The notes under the pieces were generated by a model that saw only the letters and a list, made by a program, of their open reading frames with translations, made no database searches and was not told the origin of the DNA. Below are positions 36,301 through 45,500 of a DNA stretch of 64,000 nucleotides, piece by piece. This DNA is from Oxytricha trifallax. Taxonomy: Eukaryota; Ciliophora; Spirotrichea; Sporadotrichida; Oxytrichidae. The first letter of the stretch is position 1, and each line of letters starts with the position of its first letter. The stretch lies in contig ARYC01000200.1 of NCBI GenBank assembly GCA_000711775.1, positions 62,001-126,000 on the forward strand. The letters run 5' to 3'. A program made the translations under genes and the position numbers.

Positions 36301-39300
36301 TTTACAAATAAATATTAAATTTACAAAGTTTTCATGGGTTTTAATTCTCCCTACTTATTACTTATTGGTATTATTTTAAATAATTTTATAATTATAAGAG
36401 CTAGGTGAGGAGACCTTAGGTTTATAAGATAGCTTAGATAATAATGAATAAAAACCCTCAAAACTCCTTAATGAGTTTTATAAATGTTTTGATTGGTGAG
36501 GGTAATGTTGGGGATTAGGATATCTTTTTTATTATTTTCCATTTTATTCATAGATTCAATCCAATTTATTATTTTCATGGTGAAGATTTTATTCCTTTAT
36601 ATTTTATCATATAAAAATCTTTATAAATGCTATGTATAAATAAACTCACTAATAAAACTTAAATAATAATATATTTTTCGTTTGCTTTACTTATTTAATT
36701 AAACTACTAAATTTTATGAAAAATATTTATAATGATTCCTTGATAATTAATTATTTTTAATTTTCTGTTACCAATATAGTTTTATAATTTAGTAAATGGT
36801 TCCAATTAAGTTTAAAACCAGATTTAAACTTCATTAGATTAAAAGTATGGAATAATTAAGTTTTGGTACTATTTAATTGGTACCAATTTTAATCAAACTT
36901 ATTTAGTTCTAGTACCAATTAAATTTTAACAAATTTAGTACTAATTTAATGGAATTTAATTAGTTAATATGGAAATCAATCTCTGTAATTTGTTTTAGTT
37001 TCGCAAACTTTCTCTATTTCACTTTAAAGGGATGATCTCCTAAAAGATACTCATATATAATAGGTGTCCTAAAATTGATAAAAATTATAATTACAAAATT
37101 TTAATATTGATATTCATTTATAATACTTTAAGAACTGAAACATCAAATTATTGTGGGTATCATTCACATTAACACCACTCATTTCATTAATATTTTTATT
37201 TAAATTTTACTTTTATAAAATCTTTGTATTGGATAAAAATATGTTAATAAAGAACGCAAGCTATAAGAAATTATGGTATTGAATTGAATTTTAAAATTCT
37301 TTATGATTGAAATTACAAAAATAGCTATACATAAATGCCTAATTTTTTGAAATGATGCAATCATTAAAATAAAAAAATTAGTATTAGTGATAACCAATTT
37401 AAAATGTAATACAGATAAAAATGTCACTTAAATTTATCTTTTTCAAATTAAAAATACTATAAGTCTATAAAAATTTGAGAATATTTAAGTTAAGTTTTAA
37501 AAAAATGATCATATGTAACTTTCATATTTTCATAAAATGGGAAAAAGTAATTATTCTTATAATAAATAAGCCCTATTCCCCAACATTACCCTCATTAATC
37601 AAAACACATATAAAACTCATTAAGGGGTTTTGGGGTTTTTAATAAGATTAATAGCAATCTTATTCAGATAATTTCGAAGAAATGGATATCTTTTAATATC
37701 AAATAATTTCATATAACTTAATTCTATTACGGTATGCATACCTTGACATAATAAAGAACATGGGAAGCATATGGTACATTTTTATTGGAATTTTGATATT
37801 AAATTCAACTATTCCAATGTTTAATATTTTAAGATGTTTCAAATTTTTCACAAAAGTATATCGCACGATGAGAAAAATGTTCATCTTTAATTCTATACTA
37901 TTTTAAATAATTTTTTTTAAAAAATTGACCTGTTATCTAAAATAAAATACTAAGATTTATATTGGAAAGCTATCTGTAAATAACTATTTCGGCATTAATA
38001 AATTTCAAATTTGTAAGATACTCTCTTTTTTATATAACTTTAGCTAAAATGGAAAAATACATAATAATTTTCTGCGTCAGTAATGTTGAAATGGAATAAA
38101 TTTAGTTAAATATAATTATTTAAATTTTTTTTTCTTAAAAAAATAATAAATAAGGTCAAAAATTTTAAGTATATCGATTATTTAATAAAACTTTCATTTT
38201 ATTGTTATTTTTTTTATTTTGAGAGATATTTGAGGGAATATAAAAAGAATGAAATAATTAGGCAAATAATTCCTCTAAATTTTTTATAGTTAAATTAGTT
38301 CTTTATGACAAGCATTTATTAAAAAATCTTCATCTATGATAAGTAATTAAATTAATGTATTTTTTACTTTAAATTTTTGTATCTGACAATAATCACTTTG
38401 ATAATGCTTGCAATGGTTGTATCTTACCCATTTCTAATTTCAATTTTACTCCTAAGAAATTATAATGCTTTGTTAAAGTCAAAGAATTAAATCTTAATTA
38501 TTTTAATCAATTAAACAATAAATACATTTTCTATAAGTGGATTAAAGCTTCAATGAAAAATACTATAAAGTGGGTATATTTTAAATATTAAATCACTGAA
38601 TTAATTAATCATTTTAAGGTTTAGGTTTATAATGTTGATAAGATAGGAAAATATAAATTTAATATTTTTATTAGGAAGCTTATATGAAGGACTGAATTTG
38701 AATTCAAAGGTCGCAGTGATTTTTAACACAGCTTTTACTTTGAAAAGATTTTTCATTGCTTTTATCAGTGTCTATTTTCTTGAACTTGCTGCTATATAAA
38801 TTTCAATGTTGCTAATGGCGAATATTTTTTCATTGATGTATCTTATTGCTTTTAAACCGATAGAGAATATAAAAAATAATTATAATTATTATATAGAATA
38901 AAGTGCTAAATCAAATAGGGGGAAATAGGAAACCATCATTTTATTTTTAATTTATATGTAACTTCCTATTATTTATTTTGGTTATATCATTAATACATGA
39001 GAAACAGTACTTTATTCTTAGATTTTATTTTGTCTTAATTAATTTATTATTACTAACTATTAATACTAAATCAATTAGAAATTTTCAACGAAATATGCAT
39101 TCTGATCATATCTTATTATTATTGGATTATATTTTAATGGAAAACTTTATGATTTAATTAATAATAAAAGTAATTTAAAATATAGGATTTTAGTTTTTCT
39201 ACCAAAATCCTTAATTCATAAAAAATAATTTTTATTTTTATTAATTTTAGGATGCTAGATATTTTAATTTCAAATTATTTAATAAACGAAGGATATTCCT

Positions 39301-40228
39301 CTTGTGATTTCAGTTGATAAATAATTTATATAAAAGTAGAAGTAACAATCATTTATTTTTAATTTATTATATATAGTTTTTATAATGAAATAATGGCTTG
39401 GAATATTTTTATTATATAAAATGTATTTCTATAATAGTTATTTCTTTTTACACCATTTTTGGACAATCCGTTTATTAGAAATGACGTGGGATATGCTATA
39501 ATTGGAGTAACATCTATGAACCTACTTACTAACATGATCATTATGATTGCTATTTCTTTAAAAACTTTCAAAGCCACAATTCAATAGATGATACTAAAAA
39601 TCAAGACTATTTTAGCAAAATGTATGTTACCTAACAAATAAAAGAAATAGCATCACCAACATTCTGAAAAACAAAATGAGATTATACAAAGTGACATGCA
39701 AATGTTCAATTCTCTTGAATCCCAATTTAATTAATACTTATGTTTTAATCTTAGACAGCCGAATTCTCTATCAATTACAATGAAAATGACTAAATTATAA
39801 ATTAAAAAGACTTTAGATTAGAGTAAACTAATACTTCTTCAATAATGAATAATTCTTTCAATTTAATTAAAATGAAAAAACAAAAACATAAGAAATAAAA
39901 GACAAAAAACAATAAGACGTGTAGTAATGCAGTCTCAAAATAATAATTAAATTTCATGAATAATCAAATATCTAATAATTTTAAACATAATGGGAGTTTA
40001 AGAGTTGAACCTGTTGACTTATAGTTAAAATATTAAAATGAGGATTATCAATAGATTATTTATACTTTTCTTTTGTATAAATTTACTTGAATTTATGTAA
40101 TTTAGAAAGTAGAGTAGTTACAACAATTCAACAAACCTTGGAATAATAATGAAATTTAGTAAGCTATAAATAGATTTAACACTACTGCAAAACAGATTAT
40201 ATATTTACTATTATTTAATTTAAATTGA
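27337..40228 (+). CDS. Gene 3: paralog of gene 2, carrying a 968-bp palindrome and TBE/retroposon-loaded IESs
   Basis: ATG ATG at 27337, spliced at 27357-27420, gives a clean signal peptide (MMLSISLLLLIVSNSNCQ) followed by KCFEGRLYPVMFG. Extracellular MDSs lie at 27421-27649, 27671-27768, 27812-27890, 28395-28487, 28507-28570, 28720-28795, 29170-29285, 29310-29390, 29490-29530, 29585-29735, 29750-29910, 30781-30925, 30990-31090, 31400-31600 and 31735-31770. After the palindrome come 32745-32985, 33008-33208 (VQDPDGDSYSMK) and 33251-33430 (GSYQCKIILTDDN). Later blocks are 33700-33884, 33917-33980, 34045-34210, 35130-35217, 35248-35292, 35359-35409, 35442-35510 and the membrane domain from 37645 to TGA 40226-40228. 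Frames join at each resolved pointer. One short stretch near 32905-32925 is out of frame and may hide another tiny IES or an indel. Function as for gene 2. Confidence 0.82.
27357..27420 (+). other. Intron in the signal peptide, gene 3 (64 nt)
   Basis: GTAAAATATT...AAATTGTAG splits TT|G. Joining gives MMLSISLLLLIVSNSNCQ. Without splicing the frame meets TGA. Confidence 0.8.
27650..27670 (+). other. IES, gene 3, pointer ATTT (21 bp)
   Basis: ATTT at 27646-27649 and 27667-27670. Join: AAA TTT GCT AAG GTC (FKFAKVVNP). Confidence 0.8.
27769..27811 (+). other. IES, gene 3, pointer TA (43 bp)
   Basis: TA at 27767-27768 and 27810-27811. Join: CAA ACT TAC ACT TTA (QTYTLVFLN). Confidence 0.72.
28488..28506 (+). 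other. IES, gene 3, pointer ATATTT (19 bp)
   Basis: ATATTT at 28482-28487 and 28501-28506. Join: TAT ATT TTC GGA ATG (PYIFGMSFLN). Confidence 0.75.
29985..30492 (+). mobile_element. Retroposon-like repeat R, copy 2 (diverged)
   Basis: Shares CTTTCTAATAGAGCTT, AAAGCGAACGATAAAG, GAGCTACCACAGCGAAA, GATTGCCACGTCAGCTCA and GATTGATGGTTTGATTTTAG with the other copies. Short open readings inside it are incidental. It sits in the IES between the gene 3 blocks ending about 29910 and starting at 30781. The exact ends and target duplication are not clear. Confidence 0.7.
31771..32738. mobile_element. 968-bp palindromic element with C/G-rich ends inside gene 3 coding sequence
   Basis: Perfect ends TGTTCTGACCGAGACCCCC and its reverse complement, flanked by the 6-bp direct repeat TATACT (31765-31770, 32739-32744). 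The left end has about four units like CCGAGACCCCCCTCC, mirrored as GGGGTCTCGG units on the right; the rest of each arm is AT-rich and complementary to about 32220/32290. No ORF. The G-runs could form G-quadruplexes (inference). Confidence 0.88.
31771..32744 (+). other. IES formed by the 968-bp palindrome, gene 3, pointer TATACT
   Basis: Removing 31771-32744 joins GTA ACT TTT TAT ACT CAA TCA GGA (VTFYTQSGIQEF), matching gene 2 KVTYFTQSGVQEY. The target duplication of the element and the pointer are the same six bases. Confidence 0.85.
32986..33007 (+). other. IES, gene 3, pointer ATA (22 bp)
   Basis: ATA at 32983-32985 and 33005-33007. Join: ATA AAA TAC TTC GAC (SIKYFDQSAND). Gene 2 is uninterrupted here. 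Confidence 0.68.
33209..33250 (+). other. IES, gene 3, pointer ATGAA (42 bp)
   Basis: ATGAA at 33204-33208 and 33246-33250. Join: TAT TCT ATG AAG TTT GAG (YSMKFECGA). Same site as the gene 2 IES 15842-16455. The insert itself is open in frame, so frame alone would not reveal it. Confidence 0.78.
33885..33916 (+). other. IES, gene 3, pointer TAGTTAACAA (32 bp)
   Basis: The 10-bp pointer at 33875-33884 and 33907-33916. Join: TTG TAG TTA ACA ATT TAG GCT (LQLTIQASETSD). Confidence 0.9.
35218..35247 (+). other. Intron, gene 3 (30 nt)
   Basis: GTAAATATATC...ACTTTAG splits AT|G; the product reads ILMSASLQYLWGM. Shared position with genes 2, 4 and 5. Confidence 0.8.
35293..35358 (+). other. IES, gene 3, pointer TA (66 bp)
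   Basis: TA at 35291-35292 and 35357-35358, within the degenerate remains of the longer pointer used in gene 2 (TACTTATTTT against TAACTTATTTT). Join: CAA ATT TAA CTT ATT TTA (QIQLILAMPLL). Confidence 0.68.
35410..35441 (+). other. IES, gene 3, pointer CAAA or AAAC (32 bp)
   Basis: AAACTCAAA on the left and AAACACAAA on the right differ at one central base. Either half restores PANSKMFYNLL or PANTKMFYNLL. Gene 2 has a perfect 9-bp pointer here. Confidence 0.72.
35610..36266 (-). mobile_element. Retroposon-like repeat R, copy 3, longest, reverse orientation
   Basis: Flanked by the 14-bp direct repeat TTTATATCATCTTT (35596-35609 and 36267-36280). On the minus strand it carries the family words ACTTTCTAATAGAGCTTACT, GAGTTGCTGGGCACAACG, GCTACCACAGCGAAAGGACA and GACTAAGATTGATGGTTTGA, ending AAATTTATTTGATTTTAAAT and CATTAAA. 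A 76-codon minus-strand ORF inside has no recognisable product. It lies in a large gene 3 IES next to a TBE-like element. Confidence 0.78.
36450..37640. mobile_element. Non-autonomous TBE-like transposon with G4T4 telomere-like ends
   Basis: The left end AAAAACCCTCAAAACTCC continues into TTAATGAGTTTTAT and GAGGGTAATGTTGGGGA. The right end is the inverted copy finishing in GGGGTTTTGGGGTTTTT. Inverted repeats match over about 75 bp, close to the 78-bp TIRs (17 bp telomere-like) known for Oxytricha TBE1. The flanking AAT/AAT (36447-36449, 37641-37643) fits the ANT target. The interior (about 1.0 kb) is AT-rich and has no transposase. It occupies a gene 3 IES immediately before the coding block at 37645. 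Confidence 0.85.
37693..37719 (+). other. IES, gene 3, pointer CTT (27 bp)
   Basis: CTT at 37690-37692 and 37717-37719. Join: ATC TTA ATT CTA TTA CGG (DILILLRYA). Confidence 0.75.
37901..37952 (+). other. IES, gene 3, pointer ATACTA (52 bp)
   Basis: ATACTA at 37895-37900 and 37947-37952. Join: TCT ATA CTA AGA TTT (SILRFILES). Confidence 0.85.
38013..38043 (+). other. Intron, gene 3 (31 nt)
   Basis: GTAAGATACTC...AACTTTAG after AAA TTT and before CTA AAA TGG; same site as in genes 1, 2 and 4. Confidence 0.8.
38650..38677 (+). other. IES, gene 3, pointer TAGGAA (28 bp)
   Basis: TAGGAA at 38644-38649 and 38672-38677. Join: AAG ATA GGA AGC TTA (KIGSLYEG). Confidence 0.85.
38870..38900 (+). other. 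IES, gene 3, pointer AGAATA (31 bp)
   Basis: AGAATA at 38864-38869 and 38895-38900. Join: GAG AAT AAA GTG CTA (IENKVLNQ). Confidence 0.82.
38915..39074 (+). other. IES, gene 3, pointer CTAAATCAA (160 bp)
   Basis: CTAAATCAA at 38906-38914 and 39066-39074. Join: CTA AAT CAA TTA GAA (LNQLEIFNE). Confidence 0.88.
40063..40104 (+). other. IES, gene 3, pointer ATTTA (42 bp)
   Basis: ATTTA at 40058-40062 and 40100-40104. Join: TAG ATT ATT TAG AAA GTA (QIIQKVEQ). Confidence 0.75.
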
Positions 40229-40583
40229 GATATAATTGGCTAAACCTTTGCAACAAGAATCAAAACAAAAAATACAAAATTATATTTGTTTAATAATTTT
40301 GACAATTCATTTATTTATATATATAGAGAAAATTGAAATTAGCATAATTATAGATTATATTATTGACAAACTTTTATTTTACATATTTCAATAGTTCTTA
40401 AACCAGAATATTTTAAGAATTTGTTTTTATCATTTTTTCTTAAAAATGTAATTATATATATATCTACTCTTAAAAAGATTTATTTGAAATAGATTATAAT
40501 CTAGTTGAAGTCCATTTTTGGAACTATAAATTTAATTAAATTAAAGTGAATGAAATAAATGACCTACAGATTATAGCTGAAAT

Positions 40584-41482
40584 TTGAAATAATTTGATAA
40601 TGAATTTGGAAAGCATACATTCACAACGGTTGTTGTCGACTAAAATCTTTTGGCAATTAAAAATACTTAATCTACATAGACTAGTCTTTTGACTTCAATA
40701 GCTCAGGAATCTTTAAATCCTAAAGAATTATAGGAAATCCAATTGTAATTAGAACGTTGTTCCATAATCATATTTATTAATACTATTATCCACAAAAAAT
40801 GATTAAGGATTCACTAAAAGCACCCCTCAAACAACAAAAAAGAGTTTAGGCTAAGTCTTTATAGAAGTATAGTTATAGAATTGATAGAGTTTATACGTTG
40901 AGCAAGTTTCAAAAAGTAGGTGTAGGAAGAAGAAAAATTTAATCGGCAACAACTAGAGTGATTATTTTTTTTATCCTCATTACTTTTAGAAAGATAAAAA
41001 TAATAAAATTTAACTGTGAGTTTCAATCTTGATTTAACGATCTTTTAATTAAAGTCATTATAATTCTGACTTAGGTTCTTATTATATTAACATAAGCATC
41101 CTGTAATTGAATATTAAATTTATTCATAAATTCTTCTCTAATTACTTTATTAATTTTTAATATCAATAATTATTACTCATTACTGCATTATGAAATATTA
41201 ATAGAGCAAAAAACATAAAATTAGTTCATTTAAAAAATCATAAATATAAATTAACTTATAAATGGCATATTCAATATCATTTATGATTTGCGGATTTAAT
41301 ATAATAAAGGAAATAATGACTAAACTATAAATGATGGCTCTAATTGTGATTTAGTTTTAAAATTAGAAAAACAAGACACAACATCAAGTTAAACTACGAT
41401 ATAATAAGATTTCATTTATTTTAGTGAGAGATTATTTCTTCACTATAATATTCCTTCAACAAATACTTAAGAATTTTAATGA
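40584..41482 (+). CDS. Coding-like blocks of an unrelated gene (fragment X) between genes 3 and 4
   Basis: Three blocks in ciliate code: about 40584-40760 (GKHTFTTVVVDQNLLAIKN, SLNPKELQEIQLQLERCS), 40799-40960 (QKRVQAKSLQKYSYRIDRVY, KVGVGRRKIQSATTR) and 41262-41482 (SNCDLVLKLEKQDTT, FSERLFLHYNIPSTNTQEF) ending with TGA 41480-41482. Frames differ between blocks, as expected if IESs lie between them. The content (Gln, Lys, Thr, mixed hydrophobic) looks like real protein rather than AT noise. Not related to the paralog array. Function unknown. Confidence 0.45.
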
Positions 41483-42249
41483 CTTTATGTTTATACTTTA
41501 TCATTTAATATTTAAACATTTACAATAATTATAGCATTGATATCTGATTTTTTTAATTTAAAATAGATTTAATTTTTATTCAATTAATTATAATTTAAAG
41601 AATTTAAAACAAATGAATGATTAACTTTAATTTTATTTATTTAAATATTAATTTAGTAAGAAACATTACTTCTAAAAGCCTGATTGGAAAATATATTTGG
41701 AAAATTAAATCATATAGTTTTATAAAAATATATTTGAAAATTATATTTATATTGATTTTATTAAGAAATACATATTCCCTTTGAAATTTTTTCTATAGTA
41801 TATAGAAAAATAAATGATTTATATTTAAATTTATTATTTATGTATTTATCGTGACCTCAAAATGTAGATATAGTCATTTTAAATATAAAAAATGAATAAA
41901 TTCTTTTACTTTAAATTTTATTATTAATGATATTTTGATTTTGGTATAAAACTAATTAAAAATAAGTTAAATATCTACTAAATGATTTTCTCTTTTTAAA
42001 TAGTTTATCTTTGAAGATATATTTATAAATATTGCATATCAAATTGAAAATTTTATGTTAGTTTAATTTTTTTGAATAAATATTCCAATATAAATAATTA
42101 TTTTTTTGTTTTAACCATTATAATTATAATTGATATTAAAATCAAAATTATTATATTTTATTTATTTTAAAATTAACTATTGATGCAAATACTTTACTAA
42201 TAAATTTCAGTGTATAGAGAAATAAAAATTTTAAATATAAATTTAAATA
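41483..42249. other. AT-rich intergenic DNA, nothing recognised
   Basis: Lies between fragment X and the repeat upstream of gene 4. No gene, repeat or RNA signal seen. Confidence 0.6.
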
Positions 42250-42395
42250 TTGACAACAACTCCTTTACTTATAATAAAAACAATGTGAATAATTAATAAA
42301 AACTAAAATTTATATTTTAATAAAAAGGCTGAAGTTTAAAAAGCTATAATTTTAATTAAGGTTATTGAATTCAAAATTAAAAAACTTTTATAAAA
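42250..42395 (+). repeat. Intergenic repeat F, copy 2, 175-320 bp upstream of gene 4
   Basis: TATTGACAACAACTCCTTTA, GTGAATAATTAATAAAAACT and TTTTAATTAAGGTTATTGAA match 24985-25135. Its position close to the gene 4 start suggests conserved upstream sequence, but a promoter role is inference. Confidence 0.55.
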
Positions 42396-42569
42396 TTTTT
42401 TCTTTAATAAATCAAAAGGCTTTATTATTACCTTTCCTAATTTATTATTCTAGGAGACTATAAATTAAGTAGGAAAAATTTAATTAAAAAATTTAATAGA
42501 ACAATCAATTCATTATATAAAATATAATTTACATTTATATATCTGTGGTTTTAAATATAGCAATTAGTA

Positions 42570-45500
42570 ATGATGAAGAACATAATAGATATTAAAATAC
42601 TATAAGTGTCCATAAGATTCTCGCCTTGCCTTCTCTCGATCATATTGCTCTTATGGTAATTCAAAAACATTCTACAAACAATTACTTACATATAACTCGC
42701 TAATTTAGGTTGCTTTTGATTGAAAAATCTTTATCCCAGCAGTGCTTTGATGGAAGAATATACCCAATGATATTTGGTACTGAAAACGCAGATATGCAAC
42801 TGGAGTCATTTGACTTTTCTCTTCAGGGAGATATCGCCATGGGTGGAGGAGTGGCTTCTGACTTTAAGCTTATCCCATTAGGATTCTAAGATTAATAGCC
42901 AATACTTCTAAATCCCCATTATTATAAGAGCTAATAATTAAGGATGAGTTATATTTATAAATTAAAAATAAATTACGTTATAGACTTATATTCATTATAA
43001 TAAGCATCAGAGATTTAGCTGGTCTATTTTTCTAAGCAATAATTTTAATCATTATAGATAAGCCAATTATAACTTTAATATAGAATTAATTTATCTTTAA
43101 AAAATTCTGATTCAAATTTATATAAAGGAGTTTTAGTTGTAGACAACACTTCAACTTTTAAAATATAAAATTTTATTTATTAAATTAGTTAAAATAGCCA
43201 AGATATTGACGTAAACTGTGCAAAACAAAATAATTTAGGTGCAATATTCTAAAGACTATTCTATAATATTTGCACTACTTGATTAATAGTTTTTATTTAT
43301 AAAATGTATTTTACTTTAATCATTCTTTATTTGCAAAAACATACTTAAATACATGACAATTGGTAAGATTTCATCAAAATAAAAATAAAAGATTTTTTCA
43401 GGCCTAAATTTTAATTAAAAAGATTTTTAGAAGCTAAAATTTGTATATTTTATATTGGATGCATATAATTTATTTGATTACATAACTTAAATTAGTTTTT
43501 ATTAAATGTATAATGCTATATTGTGCCTCACTAAAATATTTTTAGTAAAATTATTTAAGCTTTAAATAAAAAAAGTAAATGAGTGAGAATCATATAGTTA
43601 GTTTCAGGAAAGAGAACATCGTGAAAGAGAGGAACAAATTTTGGATGATCATAAATCTAGGGAAACTTATTAGTTGATAAAAGTTATCTGCATTTTTATT
43701 TTAAAAAATTAAAATAACTGACTTTTAGCAAAATAAGTAAGAATAGGAAAGGAATTGCAAAGACCCTTAAAATATATATCCTTTATTAATAATAAAGGAT
43801 CCAAATAAGATAAATTTATATTAAGATTAATTGGTTACCTTTAGTAGAAAATAATTAATCATATAAAAAAGATCATATTTTATATTTATTTCCCTAATTC
43901 AATATGTTTTTAATTAAAATTAACAAGGTTCGGTATCAATGATATATTTCGATGCATCAAATGGTGATATACTTAAAGCTTTGTAAATCTATGATGTATC
44001 AAATATACCCGAAATGGCAACTTTGATATCAAATTTTGTATCTGATTTTTCAAACAAAATCTGGCTGAATTATGTGATCCAAGATATAAAGCCCGTAATT
44101 GATATTCAATAATCAAATTATAAGTTAAATAATAATTGTATCTTTTCGAGTTACATCTCCGTTTTTTCCTATTACTCCTTAGTATGCGTAAGTCTGGGAT
44201 CATACCTATAATCAAATATAAAAATATACTATTAAATTTAATGGTTTTTCATGGTCTTATCATATTCACAAACATCAAAATAATGATACTCTTATATAAT
44301 ATTTATTGAATAATCTATTATAAAGTTTTTTATTAATTAAATGAGATATTGATGTCATTTGTGACAAATAATCCCTCAATTTCTTAAGCTTATGGCATTG
44401 TTTTTACAGATGCAACCAATGGAGGGGTATAAACAACTTATGCTAGCACTGGTGAATTGAATATTTTTATGTATATTTAAAGATAAAAATTCAGGATAAC
44501 TAATATAGAAAGTATGTATGATATTGCTAGTCAAAAACATACCTATACTTTTTGTGGGTCTAATTCAGTAACTGAAGGCACCCTTCAATATTATATTAAT
44601 TAATAAACTTAGGATTTAAATTAATTTAGTAATACGGGTTTATACAGAGAGATGAAGCAACACCACCCAATTACATTCAAGGTGTCTATACTTATGGCAC
44701 CTACATTGATTATAATAAAAAAATGTTTTATAATTATCATTAGCATAGTTATAGCTAGAATTTAATAATAAATCAGATTCACATTAAAAGTCTAAAGTAT
44801 TATATTGGGGGGGGAAAGCTTCCTGCACTTGTGATAGTTTCCTGCACTTTTTTATAGGTAAAATTTCATAAGTTTAACAATAAAATTTTTTTTACAACCC
44901 ATAAATTTTAAGATATTTTTTATATCATATACGATTGGCATGAAAATATAGTGTTATACATTATCTAATATTAAATACCATTAAAAGAAATAATTAGATT
45001 TTTAACAACAATTGAATAAAATATTTGGAATTTCATTAGTACAAAGAGAACAATATTATGGTTGAGATACAGAAGTCTACTAATATCAGATGAAATCTAT
45101 ATAGTGGATAAATTTCATCCTTGCTTGGATGGTTATTAGATTCCATGTTAATAAAGATATTGATTAATTGAAGAATAGATTAAGTAATTTATAAAAAAAA
45201 TTAGTAAAAAATTTTGTTGATAATGTGATAAAAATTGAATTCTAAAAATGAAAAATAATTTAGTGCAGGAAACTAACCTAAAAAAAATTTTTTATAATTA
45301 ACCGGTGCAGGAAACTTTCCTCCCCCATTATATTTATTAAATGTCAAGGTTTTAAAATGATTAGTGAAACGAGTATAGTAGGATTTATATATTTTTTAAT
45401 TAAAATTAACAGATTTTACAGTGATTTCAAGAACAGTGATTAAACTCTACACTATATGAAATTGGAAGTATTATCGGGAACTTCTGCGAAATTTACGCAT

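Larger units (their letters stand above)
35511..37644 (+). other. Large IES-like insert, gene 3, holding two transposons (edges approximate)
   Basis: Separates SSFDVQNLN (to 35510) from SYSDNFEEMD (from 37645). It contains the retroposon-like repeat 35610-36266 and the TBE-like element 36450-37640, plus AT-rich filler. Gene 2 has an insert of about 770 bp at the same place, gene 4 none. Confidence 0.7.

Noticed and set aside
37200-37427. 75-codon minus-strand ORF inside the TBE-like element
   Set aside because: Composition is typical of AT noise (Ile/Phe/Lys/Asn) with no transposase or other TBE protein motif.
39380-39577. 65-codon minus-strand ORF
   Set aside because: Antisense shadow of the gene 3 membrane segment IGVTSMNLLTNMIIMIA.
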